Positions 16,241 to 26,050 of a stretch of DNA of 64,000 bases are shown here, piece by piece. This DNA comes from an uncultured Clostridia bacterium (GTDB lineage: Bacteria; Bacillota; Clostridia; Oscillospirales; Ruminococcaceae), in NCBI GenBank assembly GCA_947629335.1, contig CANRDI010000003.1, positions 62,001 to 126,000 of the forward strand. The letters run 5' to 3'. The notes beneath the pieces are model-generated. The model was not told the origin of the DNA, ran no database searches, and saw only the letters and a list, made by a program, of their open reading frames with translations. A program made the position numbers and the translations under genes. Position 1 is the stretch's first letter. The number at the start of each line of letters is the position of its first letter.

Positions 16241-17792
16241 CGGATGAGATAACTTCTTTTGAGAGAATAAGTACCGCTATCAGATTAGGAAGCGCCATAA
16301 GCCCGTTAAACAGATCGGATACAGCCCATGCGGTTCTGAGATCAATGACTGCTCCGATGACTGAAAATGCCGTGAATACAACACGAAACGGAACGACCGC
16401 ACGCTCTCCGAACAGAAATGATACCGCCTCGCCGCCGAATCCCGCCCAGCCTATGACTGTCGAAAAGGCGAACATTGACGTAAGTATAGCCAATATGCCC
16501 GAAGCAGGCTTTCCGAAAGCTCCCGAAAACGCAAAGTTTGCAAGCCCCGCTCCCGAAACCGCATTTATCTGTGAGGAAATAACTTTTCCGTCGGAAAACT
16601 CGGCGCTTATCTCATAAATATTAGAGTAGGAAACGCCCTTGGGCGCAGAGACGTAAAATTCCTCTCCGTAAACGCTGATACAGCGTATTTTTTCCGTCAG
16701 CTCGACGCCTTCGTTTATTATGCGTTCGCTGTCTGTTATTAAGAAATAGCTTGTTCCGGGGGCTACGGAGCTTAGAGCATCCTTTGCGGCAGGAAGCGTG
16801 CATTTCCCCGAAAGCAGCACAAAAGCCGTCAGCGTACACATAACAAGCGTATCAAAAAATATCTCGAAAATACTCCACATTCCGCAGACTTTTGCGCTTT
16901 TTACCGAGCTTTGGGTGTGAGCAAAAACGGAAGTTCCGAGCCCCGCCTCGTTTGAAAAAGCTCCGCGCTTAAATCCTACGGAAACAGCCGTTTTTACCGC
17001 CGAACCGAATATTCCTCCGCCTATCTGCGAAAAACCGAATGCGTCTTTAAAAATATAAGCCGCCGCGCTCGGAATATTTGAAAAATTTTTAATAATGATA
17101 TAAAGCGAGCCGATGATGTAAAATCCCGACATTATCGGCACGATTTTTGAGCAAAAACTCCAGACGCGCTTTTTGCCGCCGAAAATAACCGCTGCCGCCA
17201 GTCCCGCGAGGACAATTCCCGTAACGACCGCCGGAATGCCGAAACTTATTCTGAGCGACTGCGCGGCAGAGTTCATCTGCGCGGCGTTTCCCATTCCAAA
17301 TCCTGCCAAAGTGCATAACAATGCGTAAATAAGTGCAAGAGGACGGGCAATCTTTCTTGTGCGCCTGCGCTTTGAAAGCCCGCCTTGAATATAGTACATA
17401 GCGCCTCCGCGCCATTCTCCGTTTTTATCGCGCTTTCGGTATAAAAAACCCAGAACGTTTTCCGCAAATCCTGTCATCATACCTAAAACCGAGCATACCC
17501 ACATCCAGAAAACCGCACCTGCGCCGCCGACGCAAAGCGCTGTTCCGACGCCAGCGATGTTTCCCGTACCGAGGGTCGCCGCGAGAGCCTGACACATTGC
17601 CTCAAAGGGTGTGGATTGGTTTTCGGAGCGGTTTTCACGCTTTGAAAAAACGGTGGATTTAAGTACTTCGGGAAACTTTCGTACCTGAAAAAATCTCGTT
17701 TTTACACTGAAAAAAGCTCCCGTAAATACCATAAGCGACAGCATAGGTATGCCCCATATGATATTGTTGTTCAAAAATAACAGAATTTCCAA
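16206..17792 (-). CDS. Alanine/glycine:cation symporter (AGCS family)
   Basis: Sodium-coupled importer for alanine or glycine with about ten membrane segments. The family hallmarks are ALAATLGTGNIAGVGTAL near the N-terminus and the later KRGAFSNEAGLGTSVFAH. About 70 polar residues (SERIINEGVELTEK and on) sit between two membrane segments in the second half, longer than in typical members, probably an external loop. I place the start at the TTG at 17792 (about 528 aa) because AAGGTGA lies four bases upstream; that SD is inside a long hairpin (17790-17834). The frame upstream has no SD. It overlaps the patatin gene tail to tail by 35 bases. Confidence 0.9.
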   Translation of the reverse strand: MEILLFLNNNIIWGIPMLSLMVFTGAFFSVKTRFFQVRKFPEVLKSTVFSKRENRSENQSTPFEAMCQALAATLGTGNIAGVGTALCVGGAGAVFWMWVCSVLGMMTGFAENVLGFLYRKRDKNGEWRGGAMYYIQGGLSKRRRTRKIARPLALIYALLCTLAGFGMGNAAQMNSAAQSLRISFGIPAVVTGIVLAGLAAAVIFGGKKRVWSFCSKIVPIMSGFYIIGSLYIIIKNFSNIPSAAAYIFKDAFGFSQIGGGIFGSAVKTAVSVGFKRGAFSNEAGLGTSVFAHTQSSVKSAKVCGMWSIFEIFFDTLVMCTLTAFVLLSGKCTLPAAKDALSSVAPGTSYFLITDSERIINEGVELTEKIRCISVYGEEFYVSAPKGVSYSNIYEISAEFSDGKVISSQINAVSGAGLANFAFSGAFGKPASGILAILTSMFAFSTVIGWAGFGGEAVSFLFGERAVVPFRVVFTAFSVIGAVIDLRTAWAVSDLFNGLMALPNLIAVLILSKEVISSVRAQDTVSDRP

Positions 17793-17834
17793 AAAAATCA
17801 CCTTGTCCAAATGTATTCGGGACAAGGTGATTTT
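17790..17834 (-). promoter_or_regulatory. Hairpin that sequesters the symporter SD, terminator-like
   Basis: A perfect 15-bp stem on the minus strand (17820-17834 with 17794-17808) with an 11-base loop. The 3' arm contains the SD AAGGTGA and is followed at once by a U-run, so the structure can act as an intrinsic terminator and can also hide the ribosome site. This is the architecture of a 5'-UTR attenuator. The 110 bases upstream hold no riboswitch I recognise. Confidence 0.65.
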
Positions 17835-17948
17835 ATTACAGACTGTTGATAAAGCCAAAACTGTGTCAGCCTCGAAATCCGTCAGCTTATAACAGCTGCG
17901 GGACTTTCTCAAAAGCCGAAGCTGATATTTTTAACAAAGTTGTTTTTG

Positions 17949-18437
17949 TTACATAGGCTCGATTATTATAACTTTCTTCCGCATTTTACCCGCATAATCT
18001 ACGGTGTATTTCGTTCCGCCCTTTGTGCCGTCGAAAACCGCGATAAGAACGTCGCAAAGTTCAACAAGCGCGCGGTCGCGTTTGAGCATACAGGTCTTGT
18101 TGTAGCTGTCGCTTATGTAAATGGTCTTGTCGCATTTTGAGAGAATATCCAGATATCTGTTCATACTGTTGTTATCCCATTTTTTTGCCTGCGTTTTGCA
18201 GGGAATAACAGCAGTCAGATTGATGTTCGGATACTTGTCTTTAAGCTCGATAACTATCTCCGCACACCACATATCGACGCCCCTCGCCATACCGCTGTAA
18301 AAACAGTCCGCGCCCTCTTTGATGAGCTTTTCGACCTGTTTTCTGAGCCTGTCTTTCAGGTCGACAAGCATCGGATCGTCCTCGCAGAAAAACGGCAGTT
18401 TTTCGGGGCGATGACCCGTAAATGAAACACTGTACAT
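17949..18437 (-). CDS. SLOG-family protein (YpsA/DUF1273-like)
   Basis: 162 residues with a Rossmann-like SLOG fold. The N-terminus MYSVSFTGHRPEKL is the typical opening, followed by GADCFYSGMARGVDMWCAEI, where GMARGVD is the nucleotide-binding glycine-rich loop, and by DVLIAVFDGTKGGTKYTV. SLOG proteins bind or process nucleotide-like ligands; the role of this stand-alone group is not established. The start at 18437 has GGGAG seven bases upstream; the longer frame runs into the tandem repeats at 18463 and is discounted. No operon partner. Confidence 0.85.
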   Translation of the reverse strand: MYSVSFTGHRPEKLPFFCEDDPMLVDLKDRLRKQVEKLIKEGADCFYSGMARGVDMWCAEIVIELKDKYPNINLTAVIPCKTQAKKWDNNSMNRYLDILSKCDKTIYISDSYNKTCMLKRDRALVELCDVLIAVFDGTKGGTKYTVDYAGKMRKKVIIIEPM

Positions 18438-18462
18438 ATATTTCTCCCTTAAAATTATCATA

Positions 18463-18940
18463 CATATTATATCATATCCGCAGGATATGATATAATTTGC
18501 CGATATGCGCGGAGCAAAATTCTGAAAAAATTTTGCGAATGCGCAAGGCATTGAAATCAATATAATAATTGCTTTGCAATTATTATATCATATCCGCAGG
18601 ATATGATATAATTTGCCGATATGCGCGGAGCAAAATTCTGAAAAAATTTTGCGAATGCGCAAGGCATTGAAATCAATATAATAATTGCTTTGCAATTATT
18701 ATATCATATCCGCAGGATATGATATAATTTGCCGATATGCGCGGAGCAAAATTTTGAAAAAATTTTGCGAATGCGCAAGGCATTGAAATCAATATAATAA
18801 TTGCTTTGCAATTATTATATCATATCCGCAGGATATGATATAATTTGCCGATATGCGCGGAGCAAAATTTTGAAAAAATTTTGCGAATGCGCAAGGCATT
18901 GAAATCAATATAATAATTGCTTTGCAATTATTATATCATG
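18463..18940. repeat. Four near-identical tandem copies of a 116-bp palindromic unit
   Basis: The CCGCAGG anchor recurs at 18478, 18594, 18710 and 18826, an exact 116-base period. Each unit carries three inverted repeats: TATCATATCC/GGATATGATA, GCAAAATT/AATTTTGC flanked by GCGC, and ATAATAATTGC/GCAATTATTAT. The copies are almost the same; units 1-2 and 3-4 differ by a single base in one loop. No coding frame. The array fills most of the gap between the SLOG gene and the M23 peptidase gene. Confidence 0.9.
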
Positions 18941-19041
18941 ATAATTTCAATTTGTCAACTTTATTTGCCGACGTCTTACATTAAATTCCGAAGCGGCAGC
19001 TTATGATCTTGCTCCGTTCGACAATTTCACCTATACACCGC

Positions 19042-19070
19042 TTGACAATTTTTGTACACGGTGTTATAAT
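19042..19070 (+). promoter_or_regulatory. Promoter of the EnvC-like gene
   Basis: Consensus TTGACA (19042-19047) and TATAAT (19065-19070), 17-base spacer. The leader holds a CGGTTTC/GAAACCG hairpin (19104-19132). Confidence 0.85.
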
Positions 19071-19153
19071 TAAAACAACATAAATCGAGTTTTTTTGAGC
19101 AGTCGGTTTCTGTGATATCTTGGCGGAAACCGATTTAGAGAGGGGATATATTT

Positions 19154-20524
19154 ATGGGGAAATTAAAAGACTTCGGAAATTCATTGTTTTTGAAGTTAGG
19201 CGCGGTCTTGTGCGCGGCGGCGGTGATAGCTGCTCCCGTTTCGCATACAGCTTACGGCAATTCGTATACCGATGATCTTCAGGCGCAGATCGACAAGGAA
19301 AAAGCCGATAACGAAAAGCGCAAAGAGCAAATCGAAAGTCTCGGAAAAGATATCGCAAATAACGATGAAGCGATAAAACTGATAAACGAGATAATCGACG
19401 GTACCGACCGCGAAATTACAAAGCTCGGTCAGCTTATAATTGCAAAACAGCAGGACGTCTCGGAAATGAAAGAAGAGATAGAAGAAACCGAGCGGGAAAT
19501 TGCCGACAAAGAGCGCGAGATTGAAAATAAACGCTCGGAAATTGCCGAAATGCAGGAGGAAAACAAGGCAAATCTCGAACGCTTTGCTGAGCTTGCGAGG
19601 GTAATGTATATGAACGACATTTCGGGCAGTATCCCGATTTTGAGCGGTTCGGACGACTGGTATGAATATTTTGTGTATTCGGATGTAATAAAGAACATAA
19701 GCGGTCAGAACCTGAACTTTATGAAACGGCTTTTAGGCTCAATAAAAGATCAGGAAAATGCGATAAACGAACTTAATTCCGAGATAGAAGATCTCGAAAA
19801 GGATAAACAGGCTCTACAGGCGGAAAAAGACAAACTTGACAAAGAAATGTCGGAGCTTGAAGAACAGAGAAAGGCTCTTGACAAATACGCCTCGGAGCAG
19901 AAGCAATATCTTTCAGAGCTTGTGAAGGACAACAAAGAATTGAAGGAAAAAGTTGATTCTCTTGAATATGATATCGAGGTATCGAAGAAAAAACAAGAGG
20001 CGCTTGACAAAGAACTTGAAGATTACATAAAGCAGATGCAGCAGAGCGGCGAAGGAAGCCAAGGCGATTACAGCAGCGACTTTAGGTGGCCTCTTGACCC
20101 CGAATTTCACAGATTGACGACATATTTCGGCTGGGATAATGCTTTTGGCGGAAGAAATCACGGCGGCATAGATATTGTCGGAAAAGGAGTTTCGGTTTCA
20201 AGCAGGAACATTTATGCCGTTCAGTCCGGAAAGGTCATAAAGGTCTACACGGGTTGTCCTCATGATTACGGGAAAAATTACAGCTGCGGCTGCGGAGGCG
20301 GTTGGGGAAACTATGTTGTCATAGACCATGGCGGCGGGATCTCCACGCTTTATGCTCACTGTCGAAAAATTTTCGTAAGCGTCGGACAAACGGTGTCGAA
20401 AAGCGATGTTATTGCTATTGTAGGAACAACGGGCTGGTCTCAAGGCGAACATCTGCATTTTGAGGTGCGCGAAAACGGAGTTCGCGTTGACCCGCTTAAA
20501 TACACATATCATGATGTTTATTAA
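19154..20524 (+). CDS. EnvC-like murein hydrolase with M23 peptidase domain
   Basis: 456 residues. A signal peptide (about 1-37, ending near SHTAYG) is followed by a long Glu/Lys-rich coiled coil (about 40-300) and an M23 (LytM) domain (about 325-450). The zinc-site motifs are intact: NHGGIDIVG for the first His/Asp and HLHFEVRENG for the HxH, with TLYAHC between, so it should be active against peptidoglycan cross-bridges. EnvC/PcsB-type coiled-coil proteins are controlled through FtsEX at the divider; no ftsEX lies nearby here. SD GAGAGGGG precedes the start. Own promoter and terminator. Confidence 0.92.
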   Translation: MGKLKDFGNSLFLKLGAVLCAAAVIAAPVSHTAYGNSYTDDLQAQIDKEKADNEKRKEQIESLGKDIANNDEAIKLINEIIDGTDREITKLGQLIIAKQQDVSEMKEEIEETEREIADKEREIENKRSEIAEMQEENKANLERFAELARVMYMNDISGSIPILSGSDDWYEYFVYSDVIKNISGQNLNFMKRLLGSIKDQENAINELNSEIEDLEKDKQALQAEKDKLDKEMSELEEQRKALDKYASEQKQYLSELVKDNKELKEKVDSLEYDIEVSKKKQEALDKELEDYIKQMQQSGEGSQGDYSSDFRWPLDPEFHRLTTYFGWDNAFGGRNHGGIDIVGKGVSVSSRNIYAVQSGKVIKVYTGCPHDYGKNYSCGCGGGWGNYVVIDHGGGISTLYAHCRKIFVSVGQTVSKSDVIAIVGTTGWSQGEHLHFEVRENGVRVDPLKYTYHDVY

Positions 20525-20636
20525 AAAAGAATAAAGGAAGCAAGGCTGAAAGCCGCCGTTATGCTTTACGGAATTATTTCGGATAAAACGCTGCTTAACC
20601 TCCGATTTGCCGTATGCTGTAGTTTATCTCCGCCGT

Positions 20637-20668
20637 AAGGGGAAGTTTAGGTTTCCCCTTGCTTTTTC
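20637..20668 (+). terminator. Terminator after the EnvC-like gene
   Basis: AAGGGGAA (20637-20644) pairs with TTCCCCTT (20653-20660), then a T-rich tail. Confidence 0.75.
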
Positions 20669-20688
20669 ACTTTATGAAGAAATATCCC

Positions 20689-20717
20689 TTGACAAAAAAA
20701 GGAGAATTTGTTATAAT
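20689..20717 (+). promoter_or_regulatory. Promoter of ilvBNC
   Basis: Consensus TTGACA (20689-20694) and TATAAT (20712-20717), 17-base spacer. The leader is only about 60 bases, too short for a T-box or leader-peptide attenuator, so amino-acid control, if any, is by a repressor. Confidence 0.85.
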
Positions 20718-20780
20718 AAAGGGTAAGTATAAATTCAGTCAATTTAAAGATATAATCATAAATATTTTGGAGTGTGGACA

Positions 20781-22415
20781 ATGCAAAGAATGACCGTTGC
20801 AAAAGCAATGACAGAATGCCTTAAAGCCGAGGGGATAACAGATATTTTCGGCTATCCCGGCGCGGCTATCTGCCCGTTTTACGACGAGCTTTATAAATCC
20901 GATATAAACCACATTTTGGTGCGCCATGAGGTAAACGCGGGACATTCCGCTTCGGGCTATGCGAGAATTACGGGAAAACCCGCCGTTTGCGTTGCAACGA
21001 GCGGTCCGGGCGCGCTGAATTTAATAACTGCCATAGCGACGGCGTATATGGATTCGGTGCCGATGGTTATTATTACGGGACAGGTAAATTCCGACCAGAT
21101 AGGACGGGATGTTTTTCAAGAGGCTGATATTACAGGCTCGGCAGAGCCTTTCGTAAAGCACAGCTATCTTCTTAAAAAACCTGAGGACACCGCCGAGGTG
21201 TTTAAAAAAGCGTTTTATATCGCGGGGACAGGCAGACGCGGCCCTGTGCTTATAGACGTTCCGACAGATGTTCAGCTTGCCGAGATAGACTTTGAATATC
21301 CCGAAACTGTCGATATCAGAAGCTATCGCCCAAGCTCAAAGGGAAACGGCTATCAGATAAAGCGCGCGGCAGCTACAATGCTTGAAGCCAAAAAACCGCT
21401 TATAATCGCGGGCGGAGGACTTTTTTCGGGAAATGCCGCAGAGCTTATGAGAAAGCTCTCGGAAAAACTTGACATTCCCGTTATTTCGACGCTTATGGGT
21501 CTTGGGGCAATGCCGACCGACAATGAGCGCTATTTCGGAATGCTCGGCATGCACGGCTGTGAGAGCGCGAAATGCGCGGTCAATAACTGCGATACGCTGA
21601 TTTTGCTCGGCGCAAGATTGAGCGACAGAACGACCGCGCCGATTTTGCTGAAAAAAGAACTTACCGTCATTCATATCGATATTGACCCCGCAGAGATAGG
21701 AAAGAGCGTTGCGGCGAACATTCCTATAGTCGGAGATATAAGCATTGTTTTGGGACAGCTTTTAGAGCAGCTCGATCTGATAACCTCCGAAAAACCCGAC
21801 CACGGCGAGTGGAAGAAAATGCTTTCGGACAGCCGCATTGACAAGGGAATAAAGCCCGTTGAACAGGGATTTGTAAATCCGAAATGGTTTATTCGTGAGC
21901 TTAATAAGTACCTTCCGAGCCGTTCTATAGTCGTAGCTGACGTCGGCGAAAACCAGTTCTGGACGGCGCTCAATATCGAGCTTAAAAACGGACGTTTTCT
22001 TACTTCGGGCGGTATGGGTACAATGGGATATTCATTGCCTGCGGCGATAGGCGCAAAAAAAGCCGAGCCGAATGCCGAGGTCATCGCGGTGTGCGGCGAC
22101 GGGTCATTTCAAATGGAAATGCCGGAGCTTGCGACCTGCGTTCAGCATGATATTCCCGTAAAGGTCATAGTTATGCGGAACAAATACCTCGGAATGGTCA
22201 GAGAATTTCAGACAAACCATTATGGAAACAGGCTTTACGCAGTAAATCTTGACGGAAGTCCGAGCTATACGAAAATTGCCGAGGCATACGGTATCGAAAA
22301 TATGCTTGTTGACAGCGAGGCGAGCGCTAAGGAAGGCATAAAGCGCCTTACGGAAAGCAAAAAGCCGTTTTTGCTTGAGGTCGCCGTTCCCGAAATGCTT
22401 GAAACCATACTTTAA
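20781..22415 (+). CDS. ilvB: Acetolactate synthase, large (catalytic) subunit
   Basis: Thiamine-diphosphate enzyme that condenses two pyruvates, or pyruvate with 2-oxobutyrate, as the first step of valine/leucine or isoleucine synthesis. 544 residues. The N-terminal domain starts ALS-like (FGYPGAAICPFYDEL) with the catalytic Glu in RHEVNAGHSASGYAR; the ThDP/Mg site is GDGSFQMEMPELATCVQ. The start is at 20781 because TTGGAG lies eight bases upstream; the in-frame GTG nine bases earlier is too close to it. The regulatory subunit and ilvC follow directly. Confidence 0.97.
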   Translation: MQRMTVAKAMTECLKAEGITDIFGYPGAAICPFYDELYKSDINHILVRHEVNAGHSASGYARITGKPAVCVATSGPGALNLITAIATAYMDSVPMVIITGQVNSDQIGRDVFQEADITGSAEPFVKHSYLLKKPEDTAEVFKKAFYIAGTGRRGPVLIDVPTDVQLAEIDFEYPETVDIRSYRPSSKGNGYQIKRAAATMLEAKKPLIIAGGGLFSGNAAELMRKLSEKLDIPVISTLMGLGAMPTDNERYFGMLGMHGCESAKCAVNNCDTLILLGARLSDRTTAPILLKKELTVIHIDIDPAEIGKSVAANIPIVGDISIVLGQLLEQLDLITSEKPDHGEWKKMLSDSRIDKGIKPVEQGFVNPKWFIRELNKYLPSRSIVVADVGENQFWTALNIELKNGRFLTSGGMGTMGYSLPAAIGAKKAEPNAEVIAVCGDGSFQMEMPELATCVQHDIPVKVIVMRNKYLGMVREFQTNHYGNRLYAVNLDGSPSYTKIAEAYGIENMLVDSEASAKEGIKRLTESKKPFLLEVAVPEMLETIL

Positions 22416-22435
22416 CGGAGGTGACTTTTCCGAAT

Positions 22436-22933
22436 ATGAAGCATACGATTTCCGTTCTGGTAGAAAACCATGCGGGTGTTCTCGCAAGAGTAGCGGGGCT
22501 TTTCGCCCGCAGAGGATTTAATATCGACAGCCTTGCCGTAGGCGTTACGGACGACGTAAATGTTTCGAGAATTACGATAGTCGCGGACGGAAGCGATTAT
22601 ACTCTCGAACAAATTGAAAAACAGCTCAATAAGCTCATTGACGTAATAAAGGTAAAGACGCTTGCGCCCGAAAATATGGTGTCGAGAGAGCTTATTCTGA
22701 TAAAAGTAAGCTGTTCTCCGAAACAGCGCCCCGAAATTATCAGCATCTGCGAGCTTGCTCACGGAAAGATTTCGGACATTTCCGCAAACTCCATAACAAT
22801 TGAAATTTCCGACAGCGCAAATGCTCTCAATAATTTTGAGGAGCTTCTGCGCCCGTACGGAATAAAAGAAATAGTCCGCACGGGAACAATCGCCATACAA
22901 AAGGGCGAAGCGGCTGTTTCAATAAAAAATTAA
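22436..22933 (+). CDS. ilvN: Acetolactate synthase, small (regulatory) subunit
   Basis: 165 residues. The N-terminal ACT domain (HTISVLVENHAGVLARVAGL) binds the feedback inhibitor valine; a second ACT-like domain follows (about 80-160). It stabilises and regulates the IlvB catalytic subunit encoded 20 bases upstream. I start at the ATG at 22436, which matches the family start MKHTISVLVEN; GGAGGTGA lies 11 bases upstream, a slightly long spacing, and the GTG at 22421 would overlap that SD. Confidence 0.95.
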   Translation: MKHTISVLVENHAGVLARVAGLFARRGFNIDSLAVGVTDDVNVSRITIVADGSDYTLEQIEKQLNKLIDVIKVKTLAPENMVSRELILIKVSCSPKQRPEIISICELAHGKISDISANSITIEISDSANALNNFEELLRPYGIKEIVRTGTIAIQKGEAAVSIKN

Positions 22934-22975
22934 CAGGTCAACAACGCTTAAAAGCGCTAAAAATAATATTTTTAA

Positions 22976-24010
<1,035 letters not shown>

Positions 24011-24036
24011 TTTTAGCAAGTTCTATAAACAAGTGG

Positions 24037-24067
24037 CCGCTCTCGTTTTTGAGAGCGGTTCATTTTG
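24037..24067 (+). terminator. First terminator after ilvC
   Basis: CCGCTCTC (24037-24044) pairs with GAGAGCGG (24051-24058), then a T-rich tail. Confidence 0.8.
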
Positions 24068-24104
24068 TAGATAAAGCCTAAGTTTTGACTTTTTATGCAA
24101 GATT

Positions 24105-24134
24105 AGCCGCTGTATATTTTACAGCGGCTTTTTA
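24105..24134 (+). terminator. Second terminator after ilvC
   Basis: AGCCGCTGTA (24105-24114) pairs with TACAGCGGCT (24120-24129), then TTTTT. Two terminators in tandem insulate the injection-system cluster from the ilv operon. Confidence 0.8.
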
Positions 24135-24412
24135 TGCCTCGCTCCTGTCAGATATAAAAAATAATTGCAGATTATACTCTTCTGTGAAAAACTGTTTGAT
24201 ACAAATAAATTATTGAAGAACGGCGATAAATATGGCAATAATTATCCGAAAATAAAGAGCTTTGTTTTTTAATAATTTCTTTTATTAAAGGGAAAAATGA
24301 AGAAACTTTATTGACGAGAATCTTGACAGGAAATGGAAAATATTCCATATATTTTAAGTCGGTTTTCACAAAAATTTCATGCTGTAATTTGACTTAAAAA
24401 ATGAATTTTTGC
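24135..24412. other. A/T-rich intergenic DNA, no gene seen
   Basis: 278 bases with no SD-supported frame on either strand. It holds a TTGACA near 24323 without a well-placed -10, and a second TTGACT near 24389 just upstream of the promoter at 24413. It is the likely place for operator sites of the injection-system cluster, but I see no convincing palindrome. Confidence 0.5.
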
Positions 24413-24441
24413 TTGACTTTTTTTATAAATTGTAGTATAAT
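24413..24441 (+). promoter_or_regulatory. Main promoter of the injection-system cluster
   Basis: TTGACT (24413-24418) and TATAAT (24436-24441), 17-base spacer. The leader is about 120 bases and contains an A/T-rich 9-bp stem (24450-24458 with 24481-24489) followed by two more T, a weak attenuator candidate. All genes from 24568 to 62072 lie on this strand with short gaps. Confidence 0.8.
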
Positions 24442-24567
24442 TACATTTGAAAAGATTTAGCAGAAGAGTATTATCTATGAAAATCTTTTTTCTGAAAGTT
24501 AGGTTTTTTTGAGCCTTTGGCGGTTGGTCTGTTGTCCCGCTAAGTCTTTTGAAAGCAGGTGAACCGA

Positions 24568-25737
24568 TTGTTTGCCGCAAAGCAAAGGAAAAAACGTTCG
24601 GAACAAAAGCGCGGATCTGCAAAAGAGAATATGCTGCTTCGTTCGGCTGTAAATGCGAGTTCGGGAATAACATCTTCCCCAAATACAGACCCTGTGGGAC
24701 TTGTCAGACAATGTTTCCGCAGGCGTTTTGACGCAGTAGGAAAAGCCCGCGCTGAAGAAACTGCTTTAAAAAGCGGAAACTCTTCGGAAAGCGCTGCTGT
24801 CGAAGAAACGGCTCAAAAGAACAGTGAATTTAAAAATAATAAAAACACAGATAGTTCGCATGATTTTGGAAATAAACGCAGTATGGCGGGTATGAAAAAA
24901 CAGCACGAAAGCCGCAGAAATATTCAGAACGCCGCCGAGAAATCAGTCGGCGAAAAATTTTCGTCTTATGCTTTTCGCGGAGGAAAACTTGCGGGTTCGG
25001 TACTTGACGGAAACGCCAAGGCAATGTTCATAACGTGCATACAGCGCGCTTATGGCGTCCCCGAAGCTGAAAATGAAAAGCAGCGCGGTCTGCCGAGCGA
25101 GCCTAAGACAGCAAGAGTAGGAAATACTACCGTTTCTTTCAGCCGCGATGTTTATTCTGCGGTCGGCATAACAGCCGACGCTGTTCGCGGAGCTTCGTCT
25201 GTACTTGACGCATTCAGGAGCATTGCAGAGGGAAAGGACAGACTTGAAGAAACATCATTGAACGTAAATACCGTCGAAAAAGTCTATCCTTTTCTGAAAA
25301 CAAGCGGGGATAAAGCGCTAATTGAAAGTTTAAAGGAAAGACTAAAGAGTTTTGAGCGTGCAAAAAGCTCTGAGGACATTCTTGAAAAGCAAAGGCTTAT
25401 TGCGGCGCTCAACAAGGCGAACGCTGTACTGAACGCAAAAAAGGAAGAACAGCGGAGTTTTTTAACTGTTATAACCACAATGCAGGAACGTGCGCGTGAG
25501 GCAGAAAAGCTCTTTTCGAGCGGCGGTTTTGCACAAGCGGTCATTGAAGAGCTTGAAACAACGGTAAACGCCGAACCGCCTCCCGAAAAAAGAAAAAATA
25601 ACCGCGTCAGGAGATCGCTGAATGTTCCCGACGCACAGTCCGAAAACAATGAAACAAGAACAGAAACATTCTCCGATATCAACGGGTCGTCAGAAACAAA
25701 CATTTCAGAAAAATCAGCCTCGGCAGAGAAAAAATAA
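24568..25737 (+). CDS. CIS cluster protein of unknown function, basic helical
   Basis: First gene of the injection-system cluster, about 389 residues. The N-terminus is very basic (KQRKKRSEQKRG), followed by low-complexity Ser/Ala/Glu-rich sequence to about residue 130, a helical middle (about 140-340) with a segment LAGSVLDGNAKAMFITCI, and a polar C-terminus. No signal peptide, membrane segment or known domain. The start is probably the TTG at 24568 with AGGTGA five bases upstream; an in-frame GTG at 24559 is the alternative. Its 3' end overlaps the next gene by 116 bases in another frame. Position and composition would suit a cargo or particle-associated protein, which is inference only. 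Confidence 0.7.
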   Translation: MFAAKQRKKRSEQKRGSAKENMLLRSAVNASSGITSSPNTDPVGLVRQCFRRRFDAVGKARAEETALKSGNSSESAAVEETAQKNSEFKNNKNTDSSHDFGNKRSMAGMKKQHESRRNIQNAAEKSVGEKFSSYAFRGGKLAGSVLDGNAKAMFITCIQRAYGVPEAENEKQRGLPSEPKTARVGNTTVSFSRDVYSAVGITADAVRGASSVLDAFRSIAEGKDRLEETSLNVNTVEKVYPFLKTSGDKALIESLKERLKSFERAKSSEDILEKQRLIAALNKANAVLNAKKEEQRSFLTVITTMQERAREAEKLFSSGGFAQAVIEELETTVNAEPPPEKRKNNRVRRSLNVPDAQSENNETRTETFSDINGSSETNISEKSASAEKK

Positions 25738-26035
25738 ACTTTCGGATTTGGTACTGCTTGCTGCGGCAGATGCGTTTTCGCGCGGTGAAGCCTCTGCTGA
25801 GCAGATACCCGCAGCGTCAGCGTTTGGAAATCAAGCGGTTTTAGGGCTGGTCGAAAACGGATCTTCAGACGAGGGCTTTAGCCGTAAAACGGTATTGAAC
25901 ACGGACAATGTTCCGGGTTTTTCCGACAGTGTTCCCGTAAACGACGGTTCTGCCGGCGAATCGTTTCAGCCTGCATCGCCTCCCGTGTTTTCCTCCGAAG
26001 CGGCAGGAACTTCGGGAGGTCTTTCAGAAAATTAG
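25622..26035 (+). CDS. Small low-complexity CIS cluster protein, unknown
   Basis: 137 residues, Ser/Ala/Gly/Gln-rich, with a basic N-terminal third and a segment KLSDLVLLAAADAFSRG followed by SAFGNQAVLGLV. The GNQAV pattern resembles the short conserved stretch that precedes the DUF4157 metallopeptidase-like domain in many proteins encoded in extracellular CIS loci, but that domain is absent here. AGGAG lies eight bases before the ATG. The first 116 bases overlap the preceding gene. A single-base frameshift joining the two frames cannot be excluded. Confidence 0.55.
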   Translation: MFPTHSPKTMKQEQKHSPISTGRQKQTFQKNQPRQRKNKLSDLVLLAAADAFSRGEASAEQIPAASAFGNQAVLGLVENGSSDEGFSRKTVLNTDNVPGFSDSVPVNDGSAGESFQPASPPVFSSEAAGTSGGLSEN

Positions 26036-26050
26036 CGGGGTGTTTTGAAA

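Noticed and set aside
18438..18560. N-terminal extension of the SLOG protein
   Set aside because: The extension runs into the tandem repeat array, and a good SD and the family start sit at 18437.
14617..18940. Possible CRISPR arrays at 14617-15330 and 18463-18940
   Set aside because: The whole 116-129 bp units are repeated, with no unique spacers, and no cas gene is nearby.
20718..20780. T-box or leader-peptide attenuator before ilvB
   Set aside because: The leader is only about 60 bases with no T-box sequence, no run of Leu/Val/Ile codons and no terminator hairpin.
24477..24512. 11-residue leader peptide in the cluster's 5' leader
   Set aside because: It starts with an ATG but has no good SD and no regulatory codon pattern; kept only as a note.
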